In this document: positions 48,216-56,691 of the stretch, piece by piece
How the letters are laid out: every line of letters begins with the position of its first letter
How positions within the stretch are numbered: the stretch's first letter is position 1
Origin: Chloroflexota bacterium
Lineage (GTDB): Bacteria > Chloroflexota > Anaerolineae > Anaerolineales > Villigracilaceae
Reading direction: 5' to 3'
DNA length: 64,000 nt
Assembly (NCBI GenBank): GCA_016234555.1
Contig: JACRBJ010000032.1
Location: 186,001 to 250,000, forward strand
The notes under the pieces: model-generated
What the model was told of the DNA's origin: nothing
Databases searched by the model: none
The model's input: only the letters and a program-made list of their open reading frames with translations
Position numbers and translations under genes: made by a program

Positions 48216-48278
48216 GACCTGACAGGTTTTGGCGAGAGTCGCTCGTGCAGGAATTACGATGGTAAAACCTGTCAGGTC
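48216..48278. repeat. Long-armed intergenic palindrome
   Basis: GACCTGACAGGTTTT (48216-48230) and its perfect 15-bp complement (48264-48278) are separated by 33 bases. It lies next to the desaturase terminator between convergent genes and looks like a dispersed palindromic element. Confidence 0.75.
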
Positions 48279-48284
48279 TTTCTA

Positions 48285-49781
48285 TTACTCCTGCTTCAAC
48301 TCATCCAGCCGTAGTTTTAATTCCTTTTGTATCTCCGCATACTCAGGCTGGTCGGCAATATTTTCCAGTTCGTATGGATCGTTCTTGAGGTCGTACAATT
48401 CCTTCTCGCCGGTGGCGTACTCCACGTATTTCCACTCAGCGGTGCGGACCGCGTAGAATTCTGGAATCTTCGAGCCGATCCCATCCTCGGTGGGCCAGTG
48501 TTCGATGAGGATTGCATCACGCCATTCTGCGTTGGCGTCTTTCAGCAAGGGAACAAGACTTGCGCCGTTGACGTTGGCAGGTGTGGTCGCGCCGCCCAGT
48601 TCGGCGAAGGTGGGAGCCAGGTCGATGTTGGCGACAAGGTGGGAATCTGTCCGCGCGGGGAGTATGGACGGCGAATAGACAATGAACGGGATGCGGGCGC
48701 AGGCTTCGTAGGCGCAGTTCTTTGTCAACCCGAAGCGGTGGTCGCCGACGGTCAACCCGTTGTCGGTGATGAAAAAGATGATCGTTTTTTCGTCCAGCCC
48801 GGTTTCGTCCAGCGCGTTCAACACCGAGGCAACGCCATCGTCCACCGAAAGGATCGAGCGCAGAATCTGCTTGTAGGAGATGTCGATCTTCTCCACTGAG
48901 ATCGGGTTCAGGTCCTGCAAGTATTGCGGCTTGTCGCTGACATCCTCCTCCATGAAGTTTGGTGGGCGGTATGGCTCAGCTTGCAAAGCTCCCGTGCGAC
49001 GGTATTGCGGGTCGTGACGGTCTGCCCAGAAGTAAGGAGAGTGGGGATTGTAATAAGCCATGGTCAGCATGAACGGCTCGTCGCGTTTTTCAGAAATGTA
49101 ATCCACAGCTTTCTGCGTGATCAGGTCCGCGCCGAAGATTGCATTTCCCCCGCTGTACTCGACCACGTTCCCGTTTTCAGACATGCTGAAATCCCGATAG
49201 TATTGCGAAGCGCCAACATCATCGTCCGCATGCAGATTCTTGCCAAGGAAAACTCCCCACTCATTCCATCCTTTCGCCACGTAACCGTAGGGTTCGAGAG
49301 AGTCATAATCGTTCAGGTACTTGCCAAAGTACGCCGTCTGATAGCCAGCCTCTTTGAGCCAGACCGCGTACGAGGATGTGTCATCGAACTTCCTTGCGCC
49401 GCCCTGGGGCCAGGTATTTGTGTAAACCTCGTTATTGTGGACGTATTCCCCGCCCAGGATGCTGGCGCGGCTCGGACAGCACAGCGGAGTGGTGGCAAAC
49501 CCGTTCTCGAAGTTGACCCCTTCCTTCATCAGCACATCGCGCACGGTGGGCATGAATTGAACCGTGTGATAGGGCTGGTCGTCGGTGAAGATGAAGATGA
49601 TGTTCGGGCGTGGATCGTCCAGCCGTGACTGCGACGCCTTTGCCTGATTCTCCGCCTTGAAGATGGTCACTTCGTACGGCGTGGGCGTGGACTCGGTCTC
49701 CTGCTGTGGCGCGGGCGTCGGGGTCGTCTCTGCGCAGGCGGCGAGAAGGAAAATGACGAAAATTAGTTTGATGTATTTCAT
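48285..49781 (-). CDS. Sulfatase-family lipoprotein, 498 aa
   Basis: This is a predicted extracytoplasmic sulfatase. The lipobox is FLLAAC (Cys16), followed by a Thr/Pro linker (TTPTPAP). The sulfatase domain begins RPNIIFIFTDDQP, with the metal-binding Asp pair. The active-site motif CCPSR (Cys101) is the C-x-P-S-R form converted to formylglycine. Further ligands lie in FFITDNGLTVGDHRFGLTKN. The closest type is the arylsulfatase / N-acetylglucosamine-6-sulfatase class, which degrades sulfated polysaccharides. No maturase is adjacent. It is downstream of the phosphonate-type transporter operon but separated by its own intergenic region. Confidence 0.92.
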   Translation of the reverse strand: MKYIKLIFVIFLLAACAETTPTPAPQQETESTPTPYEVTIFKAENQAKASQSRLDDPRPNIIFIFTDDQPYHTVQFMPTVRDVLMKEGVNFENGFATTPLCCPSRASILGGEYVHNNEVYTNTWPQGGARKFDDTSSYAVWLKEAGYQTAYFGKYLNDYDSLEPYGYVAKGWNEWGVFLGKNLHADDDVGASQYYRDFSMSENGNVVEYSGGNAIFGADLITQKAVDYISEKRDEPFMLTMAYYNPHSPYFWADRHDPQYRRTGALQAEPYRPPNFMEEDVSDKPQYLQDLNPISVEKIDISYKQILRSILSVDDGVASVLNALDETGLDEKTIIFFITDNGLTVGDHRFGLTKNCAYEACARIPFIVYSPSILPARTDSHLVANIDLAPTFAELGGATTPANVNGASLVPLLKDANAEWRDAILIEHWPTEDGIGSKIPEFYAVRTAEWKYVEYATGEKELYDLKNDPYELENIADQPEYAEIQKELKLRLDELKQE

Positions 49782-49817
49782 TTTGGATTACCGTCGAGGC
49801 ATTATATCCCAATAAAA

Positions 49818-49849
49818 AACGGGCGTGGACCATGATGTCCGCGCCCGTT
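49818..49849 (-). terminator. Terminator of the phn-type transporter operon
   Basis: A 13-bp stem with one wobble (49818-49830 with 49837-49849) has loop CATGAT and is followed on the minus strand by TTTTTTA. It lies 15 bases after the phnE-type stop. Confidence 0.85.
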
Positions 49850-49863
49850 CTCTGAGCCTTTTC

Positions 49864-51690
49864 CTACACGTATTTTTCTCGCATCACCGAACTGATGTAG
49901 TCCATGAAGGAGACGACGATGGCGATGGCGATCATCTGTGCGCTGGCTGCGCGGTAGTTCAGCAGGTTGATGTTCTGGATCAACACAAAACCGATGCCGC
50001 CACCGCCCACGATGCCGATGATGGTGGACATGCGGACGTTGATGTCCCAGCGGTACATCGTGTACGAAATATACGGCGGGACGATCTGCGGGATGACGGC
50101 ATAGATGATCGTCTGCAGGCGGTTTGCACCCGTGGCTTGGACCGCTTCGAGCGGACCGGCGGAGATGCTTTCCACCTGCTCCGAGTAAAGCTTTGCCAGG
50201 CTGACGATGGTATGCAGACCGAGCGCCATCACGCCGGCGAAGGGACCGATACCCACCGCGATCACGAACACAATCGCCATGATCACCGCCTCGACGGAAC
50301 GCAGGGAATTGAGAAATGTGCGCGTGACAGTGTAGATCACGAGACCGATTGGAAGCGTGTCTTTTGCCCGGGTGAAGATCGCCAAAAGCAGACCGAGGAG
50401 GACGCCTGTTCCAATAGGAGCGTATAACGTGTAGAACGGACGACCGATCTGGTAGAGCCACTCGATCAACGCGCCAAGCAACCCGAAGATGGTCGCTCCT
50501 GCGGCGGCGGCAAGAACCAGGTTGATAACCTTCACGCCGGCAGCGCTTCCCTTTTCAGTGACACGTTGGCCGATGCGTCCAAGAAAACTGCTGAGCGCTC
50601 CGCCTGCGGCAAGCGCCCCAACGACGGGCGTGATCACCCGCAGGATGTCGCTGACCTGGAAAAGGAAGGTGGCGAAGAATCCCAACGGACCAAGCGACTC
50701 CCGAATCCCAAGGCTGATGTTTGCCGTCAGTTCAGCCAGTTGAAGGAAGCCAAACAAGCCGAACAGCACACCCACAAACAAAACCAGCAGACGGGCAATC
50801 CGCTGTCCCGTACCGACGGTTGTGGTCTCCTCCTGAGGCATTGCCCAGCGGAAAGCGAACCAGAAAACCAGCGGGGCGACTATCACGCTGACCAGGTTGA
50901 GCGGAATCGTGTTCACAGCGGCGGAGAATTTCCCGATCTGGCTGACGAAGAGGTAGCCAGCCCCAATTCCGAGGGGCCAGCCCAGCACGGATAACGAAAC
51001 GCTTGCAAGCGGACTCCGCACGGGCTTCATCAGGTTGCGTGCAGCGATGAAACTGAGCGGGATGGCAAGGAATGTGCCAAGTGTGGTTGCCAGCAGGGCG
51101 AGGAAAACGGTTTCGACGATCTTTTCCCAGGTGATTTTTGCGGTTTCCGTAAACCTGGGCAAACCGATATTGCGGCGCATGGTGGCGCGGATGAACTGGA
51201 CATCGTCGCTTGGGCGTTTGGGAAGCGTAACCTGAACAATGAAATGACCGTCCGCATCGGTCAATGCGGTATCGTTGCCCAATTCCACCAGGTTGGTTGG
51301 ATCATTACCGGGGACAAACCGCACGGGTCCGCTGGCGTTGGGGAAGAAGTTGAAACCTTCCACAGTGACCATCTCGCCCGGCTCGGCGCATTCAGGTGTG
51401 ACAACGGCATAGGGACCGGAGGTATCTGGCGCGGGGAGCGAAACGCTGCCTGCGGGGCAGGTCACGTAAACCGGCGCTGTGAACGCCTGCACCTCTTTCT
51501 CGAATTCAAAAATATCGGGCTGCGCCAGCGCGCGCGTCACGCGGGTGAGGCTTTCGCGGCGTTGTTCGCTGCGAAGCTCGGCTAGGTCGATCTTTGTGAT
51601 TTCAAAACCGTAGGCATATATAGCCAGCGCCACAAGTACGACCAGCCCGGTTTGCAGGGATTTCCAGGGGGATGCTTTTTTATTGTTCAT
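49864..51690 (-). CDS. phnE: PhnE-type ABC permease with large insertion, 608 aa
   Basis: This is the permease of a phosphonate/phosphite-type ABC importer, about twice the normal length (about 270). Residues 12-30 form a membrane anchor. Residues about 70-160 look like an extracytoplasmic Ig-type (IPT) domain (ECAEPGEMVTVEGFNFFPNAS). The PhnE fold starts at about 185 (VETVFLALLATTLGTFLAIPLSFIAARNL), is interrupted by about 230 residues of extra membrane sequence (221-449), and resumes at about 450 (LNSLRSVEAVIMAIVFVIAVGIGPFAGV). The EAA loop is EAVQATGANRLQTIIYAVIPQI. The phnC gene starts three bases upstream of its start region, so the genes are cotranscribed. Confidence 0.87.
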   Translation of the reverse strand: MNNKKASPWKSLQTGLVVLVALAIYAYGFEITKIDLAELRSEQRRESLTRVTRALAQPDIFEFEKEVQAFTAPVYVTCPAGSVSLPAPDTSGPYAVVTPECAEPGEMVTVEGFNFFPNASGPVRFVPGNDPTNLVELGNDTALTDADGHFIVQVTLPKRPSDDVQFIRATMRRNIGLPRFTETAKITWEKIVETVFLALLATTLGTFLAIPLSFIAARNLMKPVRSPLASVSLSVLGWPLGIGAGYLFVSQIGKFSAAVNTIPLNLVSVIVAPLVFWFAFRWAMPQEETTTVGTGQRIARLLVLFVGVLFGLFGFLQLAELTANISLGIRESLGPLGFFATFLFQVSDILRVITPVVGALAAGGALSSFLGRIGQRVTEKGSAAGVKVINLVLAAAAGATIFGLLGALIEWLYQIGRPFYTLYAPIGTGVLLGLLLAIFTRAKDTLPIGLVIYTVTRTFLNSLRSVEAVIMAIVFVIAVGIGPFAGVMALGLHTIVSLAKLYSEQVESISAGPLEAVQATGANRLQTIIYAVIPQIVPPYISYTMYRWDINVRMSTIIGIVGGGGIGFVLIQNINLLNYRAASAQMIAIAIVVSFMDYISSVMREKYV

Positions 51691-51693
51691 GGT

Positions 51694-52446
51694 CTAGCCC
51701 ACCCTTTCGGCGTCGCGCCCGTAAATTTCCTTGAATTTTTTATCGTCGATGTCCTTCGGCAATCCCTCGAAGACCAGTTTGCCCTCGTTGAGCGCGATCA
51801 CACGGTCAGCATAGCGGTGGACGAGATCGAGGAAGTGCAGGCTGCACAGCACGGTCACGCCGTCGTTCTTGTTGATCTCTTCGAGATGCTTCATGATGCT
51901 GTGGGCGAGGACGGGGTCCAGGCTGGCAACCGGCTCATCGGCGAGGATCATGTTCGGGTCCTGCATTAAGGCGCGGGCGATGCCCACACGCTGCTGCTGC
52001 CCGCCGCTCAATTCGTCGGCGCGTTGATCGGCTTTGTCTGCAATGCCAACCCGCTCCAGTTGTTTGACGGCTTTCTCGATGTCCTCCCTTGGGAAGCGGT
52101 TGAGCAGGCTCCACGCCGGGTTGACGTAGCCAAGTCTGCCGGCAAGCACGTTGGTGATGACCTTCGAGCGATGCACCAGGTTGAAATGCTGGAATACCAT
52201 GCCGATCTTGCGGCGGATGCGTCGCATCTCTTCGGGAGACGCCGCGGTGACATCCTCGCCGTCCCAGAGGATTTGTCCCGCTGTCGGGTCGATCAGGCGG
52301 TTGATGCAGCGCAGCAGGGTGGATTTGCCGGAACCGCTCAGACCGATCACGGCGAGAAACTGTCCCTTCGGCACATCGAAGGTGACATTGTCGAGCGCCT
52401 GCACGCCGCCGTCGTAAATTTTGACCAAATTTTTTACCTGGAGCAT
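51694..52446 (-). CDS. phnC: Phosphonate-type ABC transporter ATP-binding protein
   Basis: This ATPase subunit has 250 residues. The Walker A motif is GLSGSGKSTLLR, the Q-loop lies in GMVFQHFNLV, the signature is LSGGQQQRVGIARAL and the Walker B region is MILADEPVASLD, with the switch His in LCSLHFLDLVHRY. The sequence is typical of PhnC. It is followed by the permease gene at three bases. The solute-binding protein gene lies upstream across a palindromic terminator, so it may be made in excess. No C-P lyase genes are in the window, so the imported compound may be phosphite, phosphonate or something else. Confidence 0.95.
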   Translation of the reverse strand: MLQVKNLVKIYDGGVQALDNVTFDVPKGQFLAVIGLSGSGKSTLLRCINRLIDPTAGQILWDGEDVTAASPEEMRRIRRKIGMVFQHFNLVHRSKVITNVLAGRLGYVNPAWSLLNRFPREDIEKAVKQLERVGIADKADQRADELSGGQQQRVGIARALMQDPNMILADEPVASLDPVLAHSIMKHLEEINKNDGVTVLCSLHFLDLVHRYADRVIALNEGKLVFEGLPKDIDDKKFKEIYGRDAERVG

Positions 52447-52521
52447 CGTTACTCCTGTCGTTGAGATATGATTTGCAACTTGCCCCTCAATTATAAGTAT
52501 AAAAACGATTCCAACAAAGAC

Positions 52522-52555
52522 AATTCGGGCAGGGACATATGTCCCTGCCCGAATT
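52522..52555. terminator. Palindromic terminator between phnD and phnC
   Basis: A perfect 34-base palindrome has arms AATTCGGGCAGGGAC (52522-52536) and GTCCCTGCCCGAATT (52541-52555) around ATAT. It lies 20 bases after the phnD stop and probably causes partial termination, lowering phnC and phnE relative to the binding protein. Confidence 0.82.
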
Positions 52556-52574
52556 TTGTTACCTGTAACCTGTC

Positions 52575-53690
52575 CTACTTGAGCGATTCAATGGTGGTTC
52601 CGGATTCGGCGACCATCAGGCGGATGAAGTCATATTCCGCGTCGGTGGCGGCTTCGAGACCGCTCCAGCCATAGAAGTCTTCACTGCCGAGGGAGGTCTT
52701 CCACGCTTCGGTCTGCGCGAAGGCGGCGATGGCTTCTTCGATCTGGGCGCGCAGTTCGCTGTCGAAGTCCGGTCCGAAGGACATGGTGTCATTCGGGATA
52801 TCCGGCGAAAGCGCCAGGATGCGAACCTTGGAGACCACATCGGGGAATTCCTCGCGGATATTGGCGCGGGCATCGAGAATGCGATAGCCTTCGCACAGCA
52901 ACTGGCTCTTATCGTCGTTCAGGGCGCAGCTGTTGACATCAACGGGAACTTCAGGTTCCATGCCGCGATCCCACTTCGTGCCGCCTTCGGGAGCGGCATA
53001 GGGGCTGTAGAAGGCGGTTCCAAAATCGGCTTCACCGTTATAGACGGCGCGCACCACTTCGGGATGACCACCGGCTTCGAGGGTTTCACCGGGGGTAACG
53101 CCGGCTTCCTTGAACATCACGGTCGGGACCAGGAACCCGGAGGTGGAACCTGCATCGGGATAAGCCCACTTCTTGCCGTTCAGGTCTGCGAGGGACTGGA
53201 TGTCGCTGTCGCGACCCACGACGACCATGGTCCAGTAGACGCCCCAACCGCGGCGGACGGCTTTGAAGGAAACATCCACGCCGCAGAGGTCATTGGCGAG
53301 AACGTAACCAAAGGCGGGGATGAACGCCATGGTATCCGAGGGGGAGGCGCACATCTCTTCGATGGTGGCGGCGTAGGAGGTGGGGACACTGACTTCGAAG
53401 GTCAGACCGGTCGCTTCGTTGAGCGCCTGAGCCATGACCTCACCGCCGGTGACGATCACGTTCGCATCCACAGAGGGAACGAACAACACCTTGATCGGGT
53501 GTTCGGGCGAGCCGATGGCGGCTTCCGCCGGGGCTTCGGTGGGAGCGGGAGCCTTGGTGGGGGCTTCGGTGGCGACGACCGGGGCTTCAGTGGGGGCAGG
53601 AGCCTCGGTGGCGGCGGGACCACAAGCCGACAGCAGCATGGAAGCAGCAGCGACGAGGGTCAGCAGGACGAACGCAAAACGCTTATTCAT
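52575..53690 (-). CDS. phnD: Phosphate/phosphite/phosphonate ABC transporter binding lipoprotein
   Basis: This is the solute-binding component. The start at 53690 (MNKRFAFVLLTLVAAASMLL) follows AGGAGAAG; a longer frame from 53774 reads through this site. The lipobox is LLSAC (Cys23), followed by a low-complexity Ala/Pro/Thr/Glu linker of about 30 residues that is repeated as APTEAP. The mature domain shows IKVLFVPSVDANVIVTGGEVMAQALN, typical of PhnD-like proteins, and GKKWAYPDAGSTSGFLVP, which holds the ligand-binding Ser/Thr residues. The product should tether to the outer face of the membrane. A small hairpin precedes the gene. Confidence 0.94.
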   Translation of the reverse strand: MNKRFAFVLLTLVAAASMLLSACGPAATEAPAPTEAPVVATEAPTKAPAPTEAPAEAAIGSPEHPIKVLFVPSVDANVIVTGGEVMAQALNEATGLTFEVSVPTSYAATIEEMCASPSDTMAFIPAFGYVLANDLCGVDVSFKAVRRGWGVYWTMVVVGRDSDIQSLADLNGKKWAYPDAGSTSGFLVPTVMFKEAGVTPGETLEAGGHPEVVRAVYNGEADFGTAFYSPYAAPEGGTKWDRGMEPEVPVDVNSCALNDDKSQLLCEGYRILDARANIREEFPDVVSKVRILALSPDIPNDTMSFGPDFDSELRAQIEEAIAAFAQTEAWKTSLGSEDFYGWSGLEAATDAEYDFIRLMVAESGTTIESLK

Positions 53691-53720
53691 ATCTTCTCCT
53701 CTAAGAGATATAGGGTTTAT

Positions 53721-53739
53721 GGGGCGGCAAACCCGCCCC
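53721..53739 (-). promoter_or_regulatory. Hairpin in the phnD leader
   Basis: GGGGCGG (53721-53727) and CCGCCCC (53733-53739) form a seven-base stem with a five-base loop, 31 bases before the phnD start. The sequence resembles the GTAGGGGCGGGG palindrome at 25613. It could be a repeat element or the remnant of an attenuator. Confidence 0.4.
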
Positions 53740-53833
53740 TGACGGAAGGATAATAATCCAAATCGGATGTTCAAACAAGTACGCCCACGTTAAAAAACTT
53801 TTTGGGTCTGTTTTCAAAGGATGCCAGTGAACC

Positions 53834-54343
53834 TCAGTTCCCCGTCGCAAACAGTTTGAGTTCGGTTTCCTCCCCCGGCAGCTTGACCATGCGCTCGAAC
53901 TTTAACCCCGCTTTTTCCAGCACGCGGATTGAGCCTGCATTGTCCGGCGTGGTGATTCCCAAAATCCGACGGAAGCCCAGCGTGTTTCTTGCATACGCCA
54001 GCACGGCGGATGCGGACTCTAAGGCATAGCCCTTCGACCAGAATTGCGGCAGGAAGGCGTAGCCGATGTCCACGTTGTCCAGCCCGTCGCGTTTGACCAG
54101 CCCGCAGATACCGATCGGGGTTTGATCCTCTTTCAGCAGGGTCAGGTAGATGCCGAAGCCGAGTTGCTCGTAGGCGGCGATGTAGCGTTTTGTGATGATG
54201 TTCCGCGCGGCATCCAGAGTCCGCACGCCGCGGTCGCCGATGAATTGAATGAACGATGGCTGGTTGAGCAGGTCGAGCATAAAGGGGGCGTCCTCAACGG
54301 TAAGTTTGCGAAGCGCGAGGCGCTCGGTTTCGATGATGGTCAT
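53834..54343 (-). CDS. RimJ/RimL-type GNAT acetyltransferase, 169 aa
   Basis: This small cytoplasmic acetyltransferase matches the RimJ/RimL N-terminal and amino-group acetylating subfamily. It begins MTIIETERLALRKLTVEDAPFMLDLLNQPSF. The acetyl-CoA loop lies in FLPQFWSKGYALESASAVLAYA, and the final GNAT motif is ITTPDNAGSIRVLEKAGLKFER. Length and order are normal. It lies between phnD and the rubrerythrin gene, all on the minus strand, with separate intergenic regions. The substrate is unknown. Confidence 0.92.
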   Translation of the reverse strand: MTIIETERLALRKLTVEDAPFMLDLLNQPSFIQFIGDRGVRTLDAARNIITKRYIAAYEQLGFGIYLTLLKEDQTPIGICGLVKRDGLDNVDIGYAFLPQFWSKGYALESASAVLAYARNTLGFRRILGITTPDNAGSIRVLEKAGLKFERMVKLPGEETELKLFATGN

Positions 54344-54401
54344 GGGTCTTTTCCTTTTGCGTGGATTATATGCCGGCTTTTACACCACTGCGGAAACAAA
54401 A

Positions 54402-54429
54402 AGACATCCTGCCACATGGCGGGATGTCT
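54402..54429 (-). terminator. Terminator of rubrerythrin gene
   Basis: A 12-bp stem with one wobble (54402-54413 with 54418-54429) has a four-base loop and is followed on the minus strand by TTTTTG. It lies 20 bases after the rubrerythrin stop. Confidence 0.82.
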
Positions 54430-54448
54430 CCTACCAAATCGATTTACT

Positions 54449-54946
54449 CTAAACCTTGATGAACTTATCGGGCTTCGTGCCGCAGATTGGGCAAACGGCT
54501 GATGGTTTTCCGGCTTCGATGTAGCCGCAGATCGGGCAGAGATAAAAATCCGTTTCCGCCAGGTCTTTTTCGTTCTCCGCGGCATCCCAAGCCATTTGAT
54601 ACAGCCTGGCGTGAGTGGCTTCGGCTTCCATTGCGTAACCGAACATGCGTTTGGCTCTATGACTGTCCGCCTGCGCCTGTTCGAGCATGGGGGGATACAT
54701 TACCTCGGTTTCATATTTTTCCCCTTCGATGGCATCTTGAAGATTTTCAACCGTGCTGCCAATCCCATCCATTGCCTTGAAATGTTCGTGGGCGTGGATT
54801 CTTTCCGCCTCGGCGGCGGCGCGGAACAACCGCGCGATGTTGACAAAGCCCTCATGTTCCGCCTTCTCGGCATAGACGCGGTACTTTTGAACAGCCTGAC
54901 TCTCTCCAGCAAACGCTTCCTTCAGATTCTCCAGCGTGCTTTTCAT
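54449..54946 (-). CDS. Rubrerythrin
   Basis: This is a 165-residue diiron protein with a C-terminal rubredoxin domain that reduces hydrogen peroxide in anaerobes and microaerophiles. The four-helix part has diiron ligands in LKEAFAGESQAVQKYRVYAEKAEHEG, with later Glu/His in RIHAHEHF and EAEATHARLYQ. The rubredoxin part (about 130-165) has two iron-binding pairs, LCPICGYI and VCPICGTKP. The start at 54946 follows AGGAGGT; a longer reading from 54988 includes the ribosome-binding site. Its presence indicates that the organism meets oxidative stress while growing with little oxygen. Confidence 0.95.
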   Translation of the reverse strand: MKSTLENLKEAFAGESQAVQKYRVYAEKAEHEGFVNIARLFRAAAEAERIHAHEHFKAMDGIGSTVENLQDAIEGEKYETEVMYPPMLEQAQADSHRAKRMFGYAMEAEATHARLYQMAWDAAENEKDLAETDFYLCPICGYIEAGKPSAVCPICGTKPDKFIKV

Positions 54947-55070
54947 GGGAAACCTCCTGGTCTGATTTGTGGAATTTGTCAAACTCATTGTATATTAAAT
55001 CGTTCCCTTGATTCAAGCGGAATCAAAACAGGCTGGAGCAACTCAGCCTGTTTTTGGAACGGGATGTGAA

Positions 55071-56549
55071 TCAGTCCATGCTTATCACGGGAGGATTGCC
55101 TTCGGACGATTTGTCCTTCAGTTCGCCGTGCGGGGTGAAGAGGACAGCCACCAGCCCAAGCAGGGCGGCGACGAACGAGATGACAAAGACGCTGTGGATC
55201 GCGTCTGCCAGGGCGAGGCGCACGCCCGCGTCGATGACAAGCTGCGAGCTGGGCAAAGGATCGAGTAACCGGTCAACCAGCTTCGGGTCGAGTCCGGCGG
55301 CACTCAAGTTCGAGGCGAGGCGAATGCTCAACGCTGCTCCCATCACGCTGACGCCCAGAGTCCCGCCAATCGAGCGGCTGAACTGGATGGTCGAAGTGGC
55401 TGTGCCGAGTTGTCGCCGCTCGACGGTCGTCTGCACGGCAACCAAAAACGAGGGGATGGAAAGTCCCATGCCGATGCCCATCATGGCGATGAAGACCATC
55501 ATCACGACCTGGCTTGACTCTGCTCCGATCAACGTCATCAGGAATGCGCCGACGACCAGAACCGATGTGCCGACCACCCCCAGCCTGCGATGGCCAACCG
55601 TCAGAATCAGCCTCATGCCGACGACGCTTGCGGTGACCCAGCCCAACAGCATCGGCGTGATGGTGATGCCCGCCTGGGTGGCGCTGGTTCCCATCACCGA
55701 TTGGACGAAGAGCGGGATGAAGGAGACGCTGCCAAACATTGCGCAGCCGGCAAATACGCCGTGCGCGATGGCTGTGGAGAAAAGACGGTCGCGGAAAAGA
55801 TGAATCGGTAGGACGGGGTCGGCGGCGCGGTTCTCGACCCACAACAAGGCGACGAAAAGAACGACGGCGGTCCCGATCAACAGCCAACTGCCGAGCGTGC
55901 CGACTTCGAGCAGCCCAAACAGGAGCGAAACCACGCTGGAGGTCAACAGCACCGCGCCGAGATAATCCACCGCGGGTCTTTCGTGATGTTGGGCATGTTC
56001 GCGCCATGCAAGAGCCACCAGCGCCGCGGCAAGCAGACCCGGCAGGACATTAATGTAGAAGACCCAGCGCCAGGTGAACTTATCCACAAGGAAGCCGCCG
56101 AGCAGCGGACCGACGATGGAGGAGACGCCCCACACGCCGGAGAAAAATCCCTGCATTTTGGCGCGCTGTTTCAGGTCGAACATCTCGCCGATCAGGATGA
56201 ACGCCAGCGGCTGGACTCCGCCCGCGCCGAGTCCCTGTAAAGTACGCGCGAGGATGAGTTGGGTCATGCTGGCTGCCTGTCCGCTCAGGACGGAGCCGGC
56301 GAGGAAGAGCGCCATCGCAATGACGTAGATTTTGCGCCGACCATAAATATCGGAGAGTTTGCCGTAGAGCGGGACAACGGTAGTGGATGCCAGCATGTAC
56401 GCCGAGAAGACCCACGAGTAATGTTCCAGTCCCCCCAGTTGACCGACGATGGTCGGCATGGCGGTGGCGACGACGGTGGATTCCATCGAAGCCAGGAACA
56501 TGCTGAGCAGGATGCCGATGGTGACGAGAATGACGCGGTTACGGGACAT
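55071..56549 (-). CDS. DHA2-family drug efflux MFS transporter, 492 aa
   Basis: This is a 14-helix MFS exporter of the EmrB/QacA (DHA2) type. Recognised features are MFLASMESTVVATAMPTIVGQLGG (the first-helix motif of the family with D or E at the same position), VPLYGKLSDIYGRRKIY as motif A, and ARTLQGLGAGGVQPLAFILIGEMFDLKQRAK, followed by the motif C-like GVWGVSSIVGPLLGGFLVDKFTWRWVFYINVLPG. The length fits 14 helices. No regulator of the TetR or MarR type is adjacent. Substrates are not predictable. The gene ends close to the rubrerythrin upstream region. Confidence 0.93.
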   Translation of the reverse strand: MSRNRVILVTIGILLSMFLASMESTVVATAMPTIVGQLGGLEHYSWVFSAYMLASTTVVPLYGKLSDIYGRRKIYVIAMALFLAGSVLSGQAASMTQLILARTLQGLGAGGVQPLAFILIGEMFDLKQRAKMQGFFSGVWGVSSIVGPLLGGFLVDKFTWRWVFYINVLPGLLAAALVALAWREHAQHHERPAVDYLGAVLLTSSVVSLLFGLLEVGTLGSWLLIGTAVVLFVALLWVENRAADPVLPIHLFRDRLFSTAIAHGVFAGCAMFGSVSFIPLFVQSVMGTSATQAGITITPMLLGWVTASVVGMRLILTVGHRRLGVVGTSVLVVGAFLMTLIGAESSQVVMMVFIAMMGIGMGLSIPSFLVAVQTTVERRQLGTATSTIQFSRSIGGTLGVSVMGAALSIRLASNLSAAGLDPKLVDRLLDPLPSSQLVIDAGVRLALADAIHSVFVISFVAALLGLVAVLFTPHGELKDKSSEGNPPVISMD

Positions 56550-56596
56550 AAAAGCCTTTCAAAACGGGTAAAGGTTCGGCAATCATACTCCAAAAT

Positions 56597-56632
56597 AAAA
56601 ACAGGGACTGGCAAATGCCGGTCCCTGTTTTT
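56597..56632. terminator. Terminator between efflux gene and membrane receiver gene
   Basis: A 16-bp stem with one wobble (56597-56612 with 56617-56632) encloses AAAT. The arms begin with AAAAA and end with TTTTT, so it can work on both strands. It lies 60 bases after the stop of the membrane receiver gene on the minus strand. Confidence 0.85.
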
Positions 56633-56691
56633 ACGAGATGAATGTAAATTCAATTTAGTCAAGACTTTCAACACAGTTGTTGAACGCTGTA

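Noticed and set aside
56080..56088. A perfect TTATCCACA DnaA box
   Set aside because: It is a single box inside the efflux transporter gene, with no neighbours or AT-rich tract.
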